From: Anaerostipes sp. 992a
GTDB lineage: Bacteria; Bacillota; Clostridia; Lachnospirales; Lachnospiraceae
Length of the DNA: 64,000 nt
Reading direction: 5' to 3'
NCBI RefSeq assembly: GCF_001940245.1
Contig: NZ_MJIG01000004.1
Location: 1,426,001-1,490,000, forward strand
This document shows, piece by piece, positions 8,760 through 17,640 of the stretch (the stretch's first letter is position 1; every line of letters starts with the position of its first letter). The notes below the pieces were generated by a model. It searched no databases, had not been told where the DNA came from, and saw nothing but the letters and a program-made list of their open reading frames with translations. A program made the translations under genes and the position numbers.

Positions 8760-9407
8760 CTATTCACTGGTCTCCCGATATGCTACCAGACGGCAGATTG
8801 GTTTTCCTTCATTGACAAATCTTGTTTCATATTCTGTCATTACATTGCCTTCTACATATTCGCTATTATGAAGGTCAAAGGTATGATTCTTTAACTTCCA
8901 TCCTGCCAGAGGTACCTGCTCCAATGAGAAATCAAATAAATCCCGGTTATCTGTCTTAAAGATCACTACTCCATCCTTTTTCAGAATCTGATTATATCTT
9001 TCAAAAAATTCCTTGGATGTAAGTCTTCTCTTGGCATGGCGGTCCTTTGGCCATGGATCTGAGAAGTTTAGATAAATCTGATCAATTTCTTCTTCTGCGA
9101 AAATATTCGGAATATCTTCGGCATCCATTCTGAGGAAATATACATTATCCCCTTCATATTCTTCTCTTTTTTCCAGTGCACGCACCAGTACGCTGGAATA
9201 TTTCTCAATTCCAATATAATTAATATCCGGATTGTCCTGGGCAAGCTGCATTAGGAATTTTCCCTTTCCCATACCGATTTCTAGATGGATTGGATGATCA
9301 TTGTCAAATAGCTCTCTCCATTTTCCCTTTTTCTCTTCTGCATCCTTGATCACATATGGATTGGCAGCAATCGTTTCCCTTGATCCTTTTACATTTCTTA
9401 ATCTCAT
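8760..9407 (-). CDS. trmB: tRNA (guanine-N7-)-methyltransferase
   Basis: Methylates G46 of tRNA using S-adenosylmethionine. The 215-residue protein carries the SAM-binding motif HLEIGMGKGKFL, IGIEKY, the DPWPKDRHAKRRL signature of TrmB, and the C-terminal TEYETRF motif. I chose the start MRLRNVKG because AAAGGAG lies 7 nt upstream; two in-frame ATGs lie just before it. It looks complete and is ordinary backbone. Confidence 0.95.
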   Translation of the reverse strand: MRLRNVKGSRETIAANPYVIKDAEEKKGKWRELFDNDHPIHLEIGMGKGKFLMQLAQDNPDINYIGIEKYSSVLVRALEKREEYEGDNVYFLRMDAEDIPNIFAEEEIDQIYLNFSDPWPKDRHAKRRLTSKEFFERYNQILKKDGVVIFKTDNRDLFDFSLEQVPLAGWKLKNHTFDLHNSEYVEGNVMTEYETRFVNEGKPICRLVAYRETSE

Positions 9408-9551
9408 CTTCATTCTCCTTTGCATGGCATCTATTTTGCCAATTCAACCTATTTTAACATAGAAAAATTCAATTGAAAATGCCCCTGCGTTGACTTTTTT
9501 CGACAAGTTCTTTACAATATGAAGTATCATACAAAAAGGAGAACAGCCATA

Positions 9552-10703
9552 ATGAAAAAGTTAAGTTTTTTTCTTGTCATGATTCTCACTCTGCGGATAT
9601 TTACTTTTCATATCTATGCGGATGATCACGGCACTTCCATTTGTGATACAACACAGACCAATCAGCCCTCAGTAACAGCCAAATCGGCCATTTTGATGGA
9701 TGCCAATTCCGGTGAGATCCTCTATTCCAAGAATATCAATACGAAGCGGTACCCAGCTAGCATCACCAAGATCATGACAACCTTAGTTGCCATTGAAAAC
9801 TGCAAATCCCTCTATGAGACAGTTACTTATTCTGAACATGCCATTAACAGCATTGAACCTGGCAGCAGTCAGATTTATATCCTTCCTGGAGAGAAGCTCA
9901 CGTTAGAGGAAAGCTTATATGCCATCATGCTGGAATCTGCCAACGAAGCCTGTAACGGTGTAGCCGAGCACATCGGTGGATCTATTGAAGGCTTTGTAGA
10001 TATGATGAATGCGAAAGCGAAAGAGATTGGATGTACCAATACACACTTTATGAATCCCAACGGACTTCATAATGATGACCACTATGTAACTGCCCATGAT
10101 ATGGCATTGATCACAAAGACTGCACTTAGCAATCCTACCTTCCGTAAGATTGCTTCCACGATCAGCTACACAATCCCAAGTACCAACAAGCAAAAACAGC
10201 AGCGTCCATTATGGAACCATCATAAGATGGTGAAGAAGACCATGTTTAACTTTGACGGTGTAGAAGGCGGCAAGACGGGATTTACCGTTATGGCACGTAA
10301 CACTCTGGTCACCTGGGCAAAGCGTGACGGTCTGGAATTGATCTGTGTCGTACTAAGAGACAATGGATATGAATGCTACGGCGATACCTTAAAGCTTTTA
10401 AACTACGGATATAAAAATTATAAGGCTTATACACCGCTAACTCATCATACCTTTGCTATTTCTGATTTTGAAAGTGAAAGCTCTGATCTTCTCATCGAGA
10501 ATATAAAGACCTTCTCTCCATATACCCTGACCGTAGATGGAGATACCAGCTATTCTATTCTTATGAATAAATCTACCGATGCTTCTTCGATCCAAAAAGA
10601 AGTATCCTACGATGAGAAATCCAAATCTAATGTTTTTAACTTATATTGTAATAAGAAGAAAATTGGTTCTGTTCCATTTACCTTAACTATGGAAAGACCA
10701 TAA
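9552..10703 (+). CDS. D-alanyl-D-alanine carboxypeptidase (DacF-like, PBP5 family)
   Basis: Trims the terminal D-Ala from peptidoglycan stem peptides outside the membrane. A signal sequence starts at MKKLSFFLVMILTL, preceded by AAAGGAGAAC. The penicillin-binding active site is complete: S70-I-T-K73, S129-A-N131 and K241-T-G243. The C-terminal 100 residues form the PBP5-type beta domain. I see no clear amphipathic membrane anchor at the very end. It is divergent from trmB with about 145 bp between them. Confidence 0.93.
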   Translation: MKKLSFFLVMILTLRIFTFHIYADDHGTSICDTTQTNQPSVTAKSAILMDANSGEILYSKNINTKRYPASITKIMTTLVAIENCKSLYETVTYSEHAINSIEPGSSQIYILPGEKLTLEESLYAIMLESANEACNGVAEHIGGSIEGFVDMMNAKAKEIGCTNTHFMNPNGLHNDDHYVTAHDMALITKTALSNPTFRKIASTISYTIPSTNKQKQQRPLWNHHKMVKKTMFNFDGVEGGKTGFTVMARNTLVTWAKRDGLELICVVLRDNGYECYGDTLKLLNYGYKNYKAYTPLTHHTFAISDFESESSDLLIENIKTFSPYTLTVDGDTSYSILMNKSTDASSIQKEVSYDEKSKSNVFNLYCNKKKIGSVPFTLTMERP

Positions 10704-10734
10704 ATGCGGGTTTCTTTGACTATGGGATAATGTG

Positions 10735-11115
10735 TGAGAACGAAATCATTCCGGTCAGCAATCAAGCTACGGAGCTTCCAAATCTGATACATGTTTTCTC
10801 TTGTTTTACACCAGGATAGACGAAAACTTCTCCGAAAGCGACATATGCGGAATGTTAGAACAACCTGTTGGCTGGATTCTATCACCAGAACTGCTTCAGG
10901 CATCGAAGATGACTGTTTTCCATAGGACAGTTGGTAGGGAAGTTTACTTACCTTTCCAACTGTTATGGAAAAAAGGAATGCAGTTCGTCTTGTGCCATGC
11001 CAAGCCCGACTAGCGGAGCGGATTAGGGTTTGGCTCGGGGTAAATCCAGACAGCTTTGGTTGTTCTTACGTTCTGGCATCCTAGGCGCAGGAGGAGAAGT
11101 TTTTCTTCTACACTT
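10735..11115 (+). ncRNA. Candidate structured non-coding RNA in a 450-bp gene-free gap
   Basis: No plausible protein is encoded, but the gap is full of stems. AAGCT-ACGG-AGCTT sits at 10764-10777, TCCG/CGGA at 10831-10851 and CTGG/CCAG at 10872-10888. A long hairpin at about 10916-10972 pairs TTTTCCATA/TATGGAAAA and ACAGTTGG/CCAACTGT. GCCAAGCCC/GGGTTTGGC at 10999-11034 encloses a GGAGCGGA loop, and a GAAG/CTTC hairpin follows near 11095. GC content is higher than in other spacers. It does not match tmRNA, RNase P or SRP RNA as I know them. The strand is assumed from the G-U pairs and purine-rich loops. Family not identified. Confidence 0.5.
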
Positions 11116-11138
11116 AGTCTACAAAACCCAAGTTATCC

Positions 11139-11191
11139 TAAAAAAATAAGACTGTCACACAAAACGAAAATTTCATTTCATGCAACAGTCC
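11139..11191 (-). terminator. Terminator of the lipid kinase gene
   Basis: On the minus strand GACTGT...ACAGTC with a further CATGAAA/TTTTGTG extension forms a long stem, followed by TTATTTTTTT. It begins 10 bp after the kinase stop codon. Confidence 0.85.
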
Positions 11192-11200
11192 ATCTCTCTC

Positions 11201-12106
11201 CTAAGGAATAATCACCTTAACTGCTTTTTCAATAATTGACACTTCAATTGGAAGTCCATCTTCCAAGAATTCACCATCATAATCAATGGCTACATCCTCG
11301 CCTTCTACCAATTCAATTCTTATCTTCTTTGTCTGGAAATACTCAATATCCGGATGATTGTGGTGTTCTGCTGTCAATGCTTTAAACAACAGTTCTGGTG
11401 TATTTAATAACGTAACTTTCTTTAATACCAATACATCCAAATATCCATCCGATACCGATGCCTCTGGTGCTGCCTTATCAAATCCACCGACACTCTTGGA
11501 ATTGGTAATTAAGAATACCAGTGCCTCCATCGTATCGGTAAGCTCTTCACTTTCGAATCTCAGTTTCAACTTTGGACCGATCATCTGCTTTGGAAGCTCA
11601 ATGGCTCCTTCCAGATAATAAGCAAACTTTCCAAGCACTGCCTTATGATCTTTTGGGACCTTATATGCAATATCCGTCAAAAGGCCACCTGCCAGTACAT
11701 TAATAAAATACTCATTATCCACCTTTCCAAGGTCTACTTCCTTGATCGTAAACTGCTCGATCATCTCTACGAATTTATCTGGTGTTTGAGGAAGCTGAAG
11801 ATAGGTGGCAAAGTCATTGACCGTTCCAGCAGAAATAATCGCCAGTGGAATATCGCTCTTACTCAAATACAATCCACTTACTACTTCATTTAAAGTTCCA
11901 TCGCCGCCAACAGCTACTACAAAATCATATTCTCCAGGCATCAGTCCCTGCACATGGATCTTGGCATCATCTTTTTTCTGTGTATAGAATACATCGATAT
12001 GATTTACCATCTGCTTCATGACCAGCTTTGCAATGATCTCTTCTATCGTTGACATGATATTCTGCTTTCCTGAAGATGGATTAATTACAAATAACGCTTT
12101 CTTCAT
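11201..12106 (-). CDS. Diacylglycerol/lipid kinase family protein (YegS/BmrU type)
   Basis: 301 residues with the catalytic fold signatures VINPSSGK near the N-terminus, VAVGGDGTLNEVVSGL (the GGDGT nucleotide-binding loop) and ISAGTVNDFA. The DAGK C-terminal beta-sandwich contains DGYLDVLVLK and DYDGEFLEDG. It phosphorylates a lipid such as diacylglycerol, probably to recycle lipids released during envelope polymer synthesis. RBS AGGAGGACAAAGG. Monocistronic. DgkB versus YegS substrate cannot be decided. Confidence 0.9.
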   Translation of the reverse strand: MKKALFVINPSSGKQNIMSTIEEIIAKLVMKQMVNHIDVFYTQKKDDAKIHVQGLMPGEYDFVVAVGGDGTLNEVVSGLYLSKSDIPLAIISAGTVNDFATYLQLPQTPDKFVEMIEQFTIKEVDLGKVDNEYFINVLAGGLLTDIAYKVPKDHKAVLGKFAYYLEGAIELPKQMIGPKLKLRFESEELTDTMEALVFLITNSKSVGGFDKAAPEASVSDGYLDVLVLKKVTLLNTPELLFKALTAEHHNHPDIEYFQTKKIRIELVEGEDVAIDYDGEFLEDGLPIEVSIIEKAVKVIIP

Positions 12107-12215
12107 CCTTTGTCCTCCTAATTACTCTACCTATCCAAGAATTGTTCTAAAGCATAAGAATTCCTTTATTATACACCATGCAAAATGATATGTCTAACTA
12201 TTTTACACGTCTTTC

Positions 12216-13757
12216 TCATCCTTTTTTCGCCCGTTCATCCCAGAATACACAGTCATCTCTACCAATGACTTTGGATGTAAATGGAGTTCCATCATTCTTC
12301 TTATAATGATTTGTGGCACGCAGAACATATTTAGAACCAATATACACAATCGGAACGTTAAAAAATACGATCAAAATATTTCCCAGATCGGAGAATGCCC
12401 ACAAGTTGCCCAGCTCCAGACCTGCAATATTACACAAAATACCAAATGCTGCTACAAAAAGTGCAATCACCCTGACGCCATTAATAAATCCTTTATCCTT
12501 TCGAATCCGGTTGGCCGCAATCTCAGAGAAACTGATCATTCCAAGCAGACATGTATAAGCAAACATACAAAAACACAATGTAATCAAAAAGGTAATCATC
12601 GCATTGGCTGATGTTCCCGGTGTCAATACTGCAATAGATTCTGTGAACTTTGGAAGCTTGTCAAGTGCTGCCCATGCATCTGAACCAGGGCCCTCCCAGC
12701 AATGTGCCATAACCACAACAAAACCGGAGAGTGTACAGATAACTATGGTATCTAAAAATACTCCTAAAGATGCTAAAATCCCCTGTTCGCAAGGATGATT
12801 GGCATCTGCTGCTGCCGCTGACATGGTAATCGTACCCTGTCCAGCCTCATTAGACATCAATCCTCGTTTTACCCCTTGTGCCAGTACCGTACCAAACAAT
12901 CCTCCGAAAAATGCATCCGGCTTAAATGCTCCTGTAAATACCGCACGGAAGAAATACGGCACAGAACCAATATTTAAAATAATCAATACAAGAACCGTTA
13001 CGATATAAAGTACCGCCATCACCGGTACCATCTTATCGGTCCATTTAGTAACCTTTTTGATTCCTCCAAACGCAACCAACGCGGTAAGAACCACAATTGC
13101 TGCGCCTACCGCATAGTAAAAGGCAGAATCGGTTGGAATTGTCGTTCCCGTTACAATCTCTGCCATTCTTCCAACAGAAGAAACCACATTAAAGCCCTGT
13201 GCCGGAAGACAACAAAGGGCATAAAGGATATACAACAGCGATAAAAATACGCCGATCCATATCTGATTTCCCAACAATTTTCTTCCATAAAAAGGAAGTC
13301 CCCCAATAAACTCGTCATCCTTCTTTTCTTTGAATATCTGTGCCAGCACACCTTCCATATAAGCGATGGCCATACCAAAGAACGCAGAAATCCACATCCA
13401 GAATAAGGCTCCTGGTCCCCCAACTGCAATGGCACCGGTTACTCCAATGATATTTCCCGGTCCCACACGCATGGCGGAGCTTAAGAGAAACGCAGCCAAT
13501 GGCGAAATCCCAGTCTCAACCCTTCTTTTTTGTGTCATAATTCCAATTCCCTTTTTGAAATAGGTGACCTGCATAAATCCTAATCGGAAACTAAAGAAAA
13601 TCCCCGATCCTAAAAGCAAAATAATGGCAAATGAGAAATTGCCCAGAAGCGGAATGGATGAATACCATTCAAAGTTTGTTGGAAAATCCCATAAAAAATC
13701 TGATAATGGACCAACAAACGAAAAAATACCGTTAATAGATTCAAAAATACTTTGCAA
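12216..13757 (-). CDS. Sodium:alanine symporter (AGCS family)
   Basis: About 513 residues with 10-11 hydrophobic segments. AGCS hallmarks are GPGNIIGVTGAIAVGGPGALFWMW and, further on, GLMSNEAGQGTITMSAAAADANHP. It imports alanine or glycine with Na+. The likely start is TTG at 13757, preceded by AAGGAGAGG; an ATG 33 bp upstream has no Shine-Dalgarno. It is a single gene, with an intrinsic terminator about 210 bp further downstream of the divergent region. Confidence 0.9.
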   Translation of the reverse strand: MQSIFESINGIFSFVGPLSDFLWDFPTNFEWYSSIPLLGNFSFAIILLLGSGIFFSFRLGFMQVTYFKKGIGIMTQKRRVETGISPLAAFLLSSAMRVGPGNIIGVTGAIAVGGPGALFWMWISAFFGMAIAYMEGVLAQIFKEKKDDEFIGGLPFYGRKLLGNQIWIGVFLSLLYILYALCCLPAQGFNVVSSVGRMAEIVTGTTIPTDSAFYYAVGAAIVVLTALVAFGGIKKVTKWTDKMVPVMAVLYIVTVLVLIILNIGSVPYFFRAVFTGAFKPDAFFGGLFGTVLAQGVKRGLMSNEAGQGTITMSAAAADANHPCEQGILASLGVFLDTIVICTLSGFVVVMAHCWEGPGSDAWAALDKLPKFTESIAVLTPGTSANAMITFLITLCFCMFAYTCLLGMISFSEIAANRIRKDKGFINGVRVIALFVAAFGILCNIAGLELGNLWAFSDLGNILIVFFNVPIVYIGSKYVLRATNHYKKNDGTPFTSKVIGRDDCVFWDERAKKG

Positions 13758-13954
13758 ACTTACCCTCTCCTTATTGTTTTTTTGCATCATCTAGCATTTC
13801 TATCATATCATGAAGAGATAGGCTTCACAATCCTGTTAGAACGACCTTTTTCATATTTTTATTGTTAATTAGTATTTTCCTGTAACTATTTACCTATATA
13901 TAAATAGCTTATCATATTTCATAATTATTGAAGCCGAAGGACATGTATCAAAAG

Positions 13955-14004
13955 AAAAACCCCCTAAACCATTAAAAGCATTTTGGTTTAGGGGGTTTAT
14001 TTTA
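13955..14004. terminator. Strong bidirectional terminator
   Basis: A 14-bp perfect stem AAACCCCCTAAACC / GGTTTAGGGGGTTT with a 14-nt loop and A/T flanks, lying between the symporter promoter side and the ATP-binding-protein remnant. Confidence 0.85.
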
Positions 14005-14027
14005 TATCTCTATTCTTCCCGATATTT

Positions 14028-14439
14028 TTATAGACTGTATTTTGTCCCACGTCCATTGCCAATAACTTTGATATAATCCTTTTCTTTTAAACGATCAATC
14101 AATCTTAAAGTCTTTGATTTCGTGTAGCCTATTACCTTCGCAATCTCACTGCTTGATAACTGTTCTCCGTTCTCCAGTGCACTCATGATTTTTGCTTCAT
14201 CATTCGTTACATGATACTGATCTGTTATCACAGGTAATATCTCCATTCATATATTCTTCTGCTGATATCCCTCTGGGCAGGTCCCCTGGAGACTTAATCT
14301 CTATTTTATCAGAAAACATTGATATACGAATATGAGAATTTATACTCCAATCTCGATGTATCAAAGCATTTGCGATTGCTTCACGGTAAGCAGTTTCCGG
14401 GACTAAATCTTCTCTTGAATCTCTTTTTTCACTTTCCAT
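14028..14439 (-). pseudogene. Remnant of an AlbA/RecG-like ATP-binding transcriptional regulator
   Basis: Two overlapping frames are pieces of one gene. The 5' piece (14200-14439) holds the ATPase-like block PETAYREAIANALIHRDWSINSHIRISMF..EIKSPGDLPRGISAEEYMNGDI. The 3' piece (14028-14246) holds a C-terminal winged helix (LSSSEIAKVIGYTKSKTLRLIDRLKEKDYI). The middle is deleted and out of frame, and the N-terminal schlafen/AlbA_2 domain is missing. It is a decayed copy and not expected to function. Confidence 0.75.
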
Positions 14440-14860
14440 TACTTCCTTTCATTGCTTTATATCCAATTAAGACAACCCATACATAGGCACATGTTTTTGG
14501 AATCATTAACATTCCCACCGGAGGCACCATATCTGCAAACAGTACTACCGGGATATAGCAGGCAAAACTTATGACTACTGCAAGCCACAGAAAACGGAAA
14601 GGTTTATCCTTCTCTGTCCTCACACTACGATAAAAAAGAATCACTATCACTGCACCAAGGATTGTAAACGGGATGTTTCGATAAATTCCCCATGATAGCG
14701 GTGCTTCTGCGCTGGTCCATGCATTTTGCGGCATCAGACATAGAATAACGTCATTGTAACGGATGTGAGCATTTTCCCAATACCGAGTGCCACTGTAAAA
14801 TTTTTCAATCCGGTTGTACAAAGTGCAATTGCTCTTGGTATAAGATGAAATGCATCTCAC
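14429..14860 (-). pseudogene. Membrane protein fragment, 5' end cut at the fic module
   Basis: 143 residues from a GTG with only a weak RBS. Three hydrophobic helices are visible (IPFTILGAVIVILFY, FLWLAVVISFACYIPVVLFADMV, LMIPKTCAYVWVVLIGY) after a polar, probably extracellular, N-terminal stretch. The in-frame sequence upstream is closed by a stop within 20 codons, right where the repeated fic module begins (about 14905). It is therefore likely the C-terminal part of a larger membrane protein truncated at that junction. The family is not recognised. Confidence 0.45.
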
Positions 14861-14975
14861 AGCTTCTTTTGATGTAATACCTTTATATTACATGAATATT
14901 CTATTGAGCAGATTTCTATTATACTATGCAACGTTATTGTCAATTTGTCTATGGGTTTCGACCACGATGGATGGT

Positions 14976-16037
14976 TTAAATACGAACATAACCAGTAGAC
15001 GGACCTGCACCTACTTTTGCGATATATCCACTTTTAACCAGTTTAGTCAGAGTCCTTTCCACAGTAACCTTGCTGATATCCGGGCATAGTTCCATGATTT
15101 CTTTCTTGGTAATTTTCCCCACTTTATTATCAATCACTGCCTTGATTCTGTCTGGTTTAGAAAGACTTCTGTTTCTTAAGTGTTCTACACGCCCCTCAAA
15201 TTCGTTATATGCTTTCAGGATAATTCCCAAATAGTATTTTACAAAAGGCTCATAGCTGTTTTCATTTTCGTGCCATCCACTGGAACTTGCCTGCAATGCT
15301 TCATAATAAGTTTCTTTCGTCTTTTCAATCAACATCTCAATACTGACATACTTTCCAACAATATATCCTGCTTTATAAAACAGAAGAAGCGTCAGCAGAC
15401 GACTCATACGTCCATTTCCATCATTAAATGGATGGATACACAGGAAATCAAGAATAAACATAGGTATAAGAATCAGCTTATCTATGTGATCTGCTTCCCA
15501 CGCTTCCAAAAAATTTTGGCATAGTTCATTCATAGCTTCTGCCGTTTGAAAAGCAGAAACTGGAAGAAAACGTGCTTTCTGATGACCTTTTGCATCTGTT
15601 TCTGCAATTACATTATCTGAATTTTTATAACTTCCACCGACATTCCCTTGAGAATATGAGTATAAATCCCAATGCAATTGTAAAATAATATTTGGTCTTG
15701 GATTGATATACCCATAACTTTCATGGATTGTTGCAAGCACTTCCCGGTATCCTGATATTTCCTGTTCAGATCGGTTACGTGACTCTGCGTTCTGGCTTAC
15801 TAATTCTTCCAAACGTTTGTCAGTAGTATAAATACCTTCAATTCTATTAGATGCCCCTGTACTTTGAATCAAAGCAACCTCAAGCAAGGTTTTCAATTCA
15901 TCTATATTGGCTTCGAGAAACAATTCCTGCTTACCTTTATGTTCGTGTATGCTTCCAACCATCTGAACAATTTCAGGCTTTAACAACTGCTCAGGAGTTT
16001 TTATATAATCGAAACTTCTCATAGGAATCTCCTTCAT
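14976..16037 (-). CDS. Fic family protein, copy 1 (AMPylase-type)
   Basis: 353 residues. The Fic signature HPFNDGNGRMSRLL starts at His202 and is complete. An N-terminal inhibitory-helix motif S63-NRI-EG fits (S/T)xxxE(G/N), so this is a class II Fic that is self-inhibited in cis. The C-terminal winged helix (DISKVTVERTLTKLVKSGYIAKV) suggests DNA binding. Such enzymes transfer AMP or another nucleotide to target proteins; the target is unknown. The start follows GGAGATTCC. The second copy at 21810 is over 90% identical by eye. Confidence 0.9.
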   Translation of the reverse strand: MKEIPMRSFDYIKTPEQLLKPEIVQMVGSIHEHKGKQELFLEANIDELKTLLEVALIQSTGASNRIEGIYTTDKRLEELVSQNAESRNRSEQEISGYREVLATIHESYGYINPRPNIILQLHWDLYSYSQGNVGGSYKNSDNVIAETDAKGHQKARFLPVSAFQTAEAMNELCQNFLEAWEADHIDKLILIPMFILDFLCIHPFNDGNGRMSRLLTLLLFYKAGYIVGKYVSIEMLIEKTKETYYEALQASSSGWHENENSYEPFVKYYLGIILKAYNEFEGRVEHLRNRSLSKPDRIKAVIDNKVGKITKKEIMELCPDISKVTVERTLTKLVKSGYIAKVGAGPSTGYVRI

Positions 16038-16053
16038 TTCAATATTATCTCCA

Positions 16054-16242
16054 TCATTTTACCATCAAATGATGGAGATAAAACTCTGATTTAGCATTGT
16101 CATTATTGGCATGGGAATATACATCCGTGACCATGCTGACCTGAGCATTTCCGGAATGTCCCTGAACTGCCTTGATATCGCCACCATTCAGTTTCAGTAA
16201 AAAAATGTCAAGATAAGAAAAAAGGCAAAAAGAAACCTCCAT
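16054..16242 (-). pseudogene. Tyrosine integrase remnant (C-terminal piece only)
   Basis: Contains LNGGDIKAVQGHSGNAQVSMVTDVYSHANNDN, matching residues 369-400 of the intact integrase at 22991-24382 and including the nucleophilic Tyr. The active-site His of GHAQ is Asn here. The frame upstream runs directly into the module end sequence through a deletion at a GTTTCAG/GTTTTAG microhomology. Non-functional. Confidence 0.8.
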
Positions 16243-16262
16243 ATGAAAGAAAAATCATACGA
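16198..16262. repeat. Module end sequence, copy 1
   Basis: TAAAAAAATGTCAAGAT.AGAAAAA..GGCAAAAAGAAACCTCC followed by a TATGA/TCATA hairpin. The same sequence, with a few substitutions, lies at 25719-25784 at the outer end of copy 2. Confidence 0.75.
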
Positions 16263-16289
16263 AGGTAATATGCAATAATTATTCTGTTT

Positions 16290-16786
16290 TTATTTCAATT
16301 TACCATATACATCATCATTCACAGGTTCTAACCATTCGTTCGTTCCTTCAACACCAGGTACTTCAATTGCATCCTTGCCCTCTTCCTGATAATAACCTCT
16401 TCCTGCAACGCATACAAGAATCTGACCGCCGCCTTGCTTTGCGTGATGGATATGCCAGTTATTTCTACATCCCGGTTCAAAAGTTACATTAAAAATTCCC
16501 ACCTGGCTTGTTGAGATTGGCGCAAGATAACTTTTTCCAATAAAATACTGAAAAAATGCATCATTTGGCTCTCCGATAGGGAATACCATTTCTTTTGCAT
16601 TCTGTAAATGAAATTTAAGTGATGAATCAGTAATTCCCGAAGACATTAGCGCTACCACGTCATTTTTACATCGATATCCTGATTGTTCCAATTCTCTCCG
16701 AAGAGTACATCATCATTAAAATGAGCAAACTCGGGAGCAAATTCACCGAGTGCTGCTTTTCCTGCTGTCTGTACAATTTTAGACAT
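16290..16786 (-). pseudogene. Carboxymuconolactone decarboxylase-cupin fusion gene, frameshifted
   Basis: Starts at ATG 16786 (GGAGGTTGACAC upstream) with MSKIVQTAGKAALGEFAPEF..DDVLFGENWNN, the AhpD/CMD N-terminus. It shifts frame near 16690, where codons normally reading TRCIIT are missing. It continues as VVALMSSGITDSSLKFHLQNAK, then jumps over the rest of the CMD domain into a complete cupin (HIHHAKQGGGQILVCVAGRGYYQEEG) ending WLEPVNDDVYGKLK. There are thus two lesions: a short frameshifting deletion and a larger internal deletion. The intact family acts on small organic peroxides or lactones. Confidence 0.75.
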
Positions 16787-16801
16787 CTGTGTCAACCTCC
16801 G

Positions 16802-17640
16802 TTACATATTCTGCTTGAAAAAATCGTCCATTTTATGAAAAGGAATCACATCCAGATTATCATAAAGATCTGTATGGACCGCACCGGGAATCACTAACAG
16901 TTCCTTATTTTCTGTGTATTGACTATCCTGGATCATGGCATCATAAGCATCCTTTCCAAAATAAAAACTGTGTGCCTTTTCACCATGCATGATAAGCACA
17001 GCACTTCTTATTTCATTGCTGTATTTTAAGATCGGCTGATTCATGAAAGACTGGCATCCAATACTATTCCAACCATCATTGGAATTAAGACTTCTTGCAT
17101 GATAACATCTGCCCTTATAATACTCACTGTAATCCTTTACGAAAAATGGCACATCCTCAGGAACCGGCAACGGCATACATCCGCCTCCTCTGGAATACTC
17201 GCCCATTTTATACTCTTTGGTTCTAAGAACATTCAAAGCCTGCTTTTTCTTAAATCTGGATTCCTCGCTGTTTTCAGAATCAAAATAGCCATTTGCATTT
17301 ACCCTGCTCATGTCATACATGGTAGACACCACAGTGGCTTTCACTCTTGTATCGAGGGCAGCTGCATTCAGGGCCATTCAGGGCCATCCCGCCCCATCCG
17401 CAAATACCGATGATACCGATTTTCTCAGTATCCACACAATCCTGCACGGAAAGGAAATCCACTGCTGCCATGAAGTCCTCCGTATTGATATCCGGTGATG
17501 CCATATATCTGGGAATTCCACCACTTTCACCTGTATAGGATGGATCAAAGGCAATGGTAAGATATCCCCGTTCTGCCATGGTCTGTGCATAAAGACCGGA
17601 ACACTGCTCCTTTACCGCTCCAATAAGTCTATCCAGCTAA
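16802..17640 (-). pseudogene. Alpha/beta hydrolase, frameshifted by a 10-bp duplication and 5' truncated
   Basis: The 5' piece reads IGAVKEQCSGLYAQTMAERGYLTIAFDPSYTGESGG..IGIIGICGWGGMALN, carrying the nucleophile-elbow region as GICGWGG. A tandem copy of ATTCAGGGCC at about 17365-17385 shifts the frame. The remaining 190 residues (ALDTRVKATVVSTMYDMSRVNANG..VLIMHGEKAHS..GAVHTDLYD, with a C-terminal His) continue in another frame. The first ~60 residues of the family (dienelactone hydrolase/S9-like) are missing; the gene joins the end of the macrodomain gene. Confidence 0.75.

Larger units (their letters stand above)
14905..16262 (-). repeat. fic-integrase module, copy 1 (deletion derivative)
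   Basis: Near-identical over most of its length to parts of 21735-25784. It starts with the shared AGATTTCTATTAT and CCGTTATTG.CAATTTGTCTATGG-type 3' flank of fic, then the whole fic gene. A short piece of integrase follows, then the outer end of the module (from 16198). Relative to copy 2 it has lost about 2.4 kb, between the integrase codons for KLNGGD and the module end. Confidence 0.8.

Noticed and set aside
10735-11115. Assignment of the structured gap to tmRNA, RNase P RNA, SRP RNA or 6S RNA
   Set aside because: Hallmark conserved sequences of these RNAs as I know them are absent; I leave the family open rather than guess.
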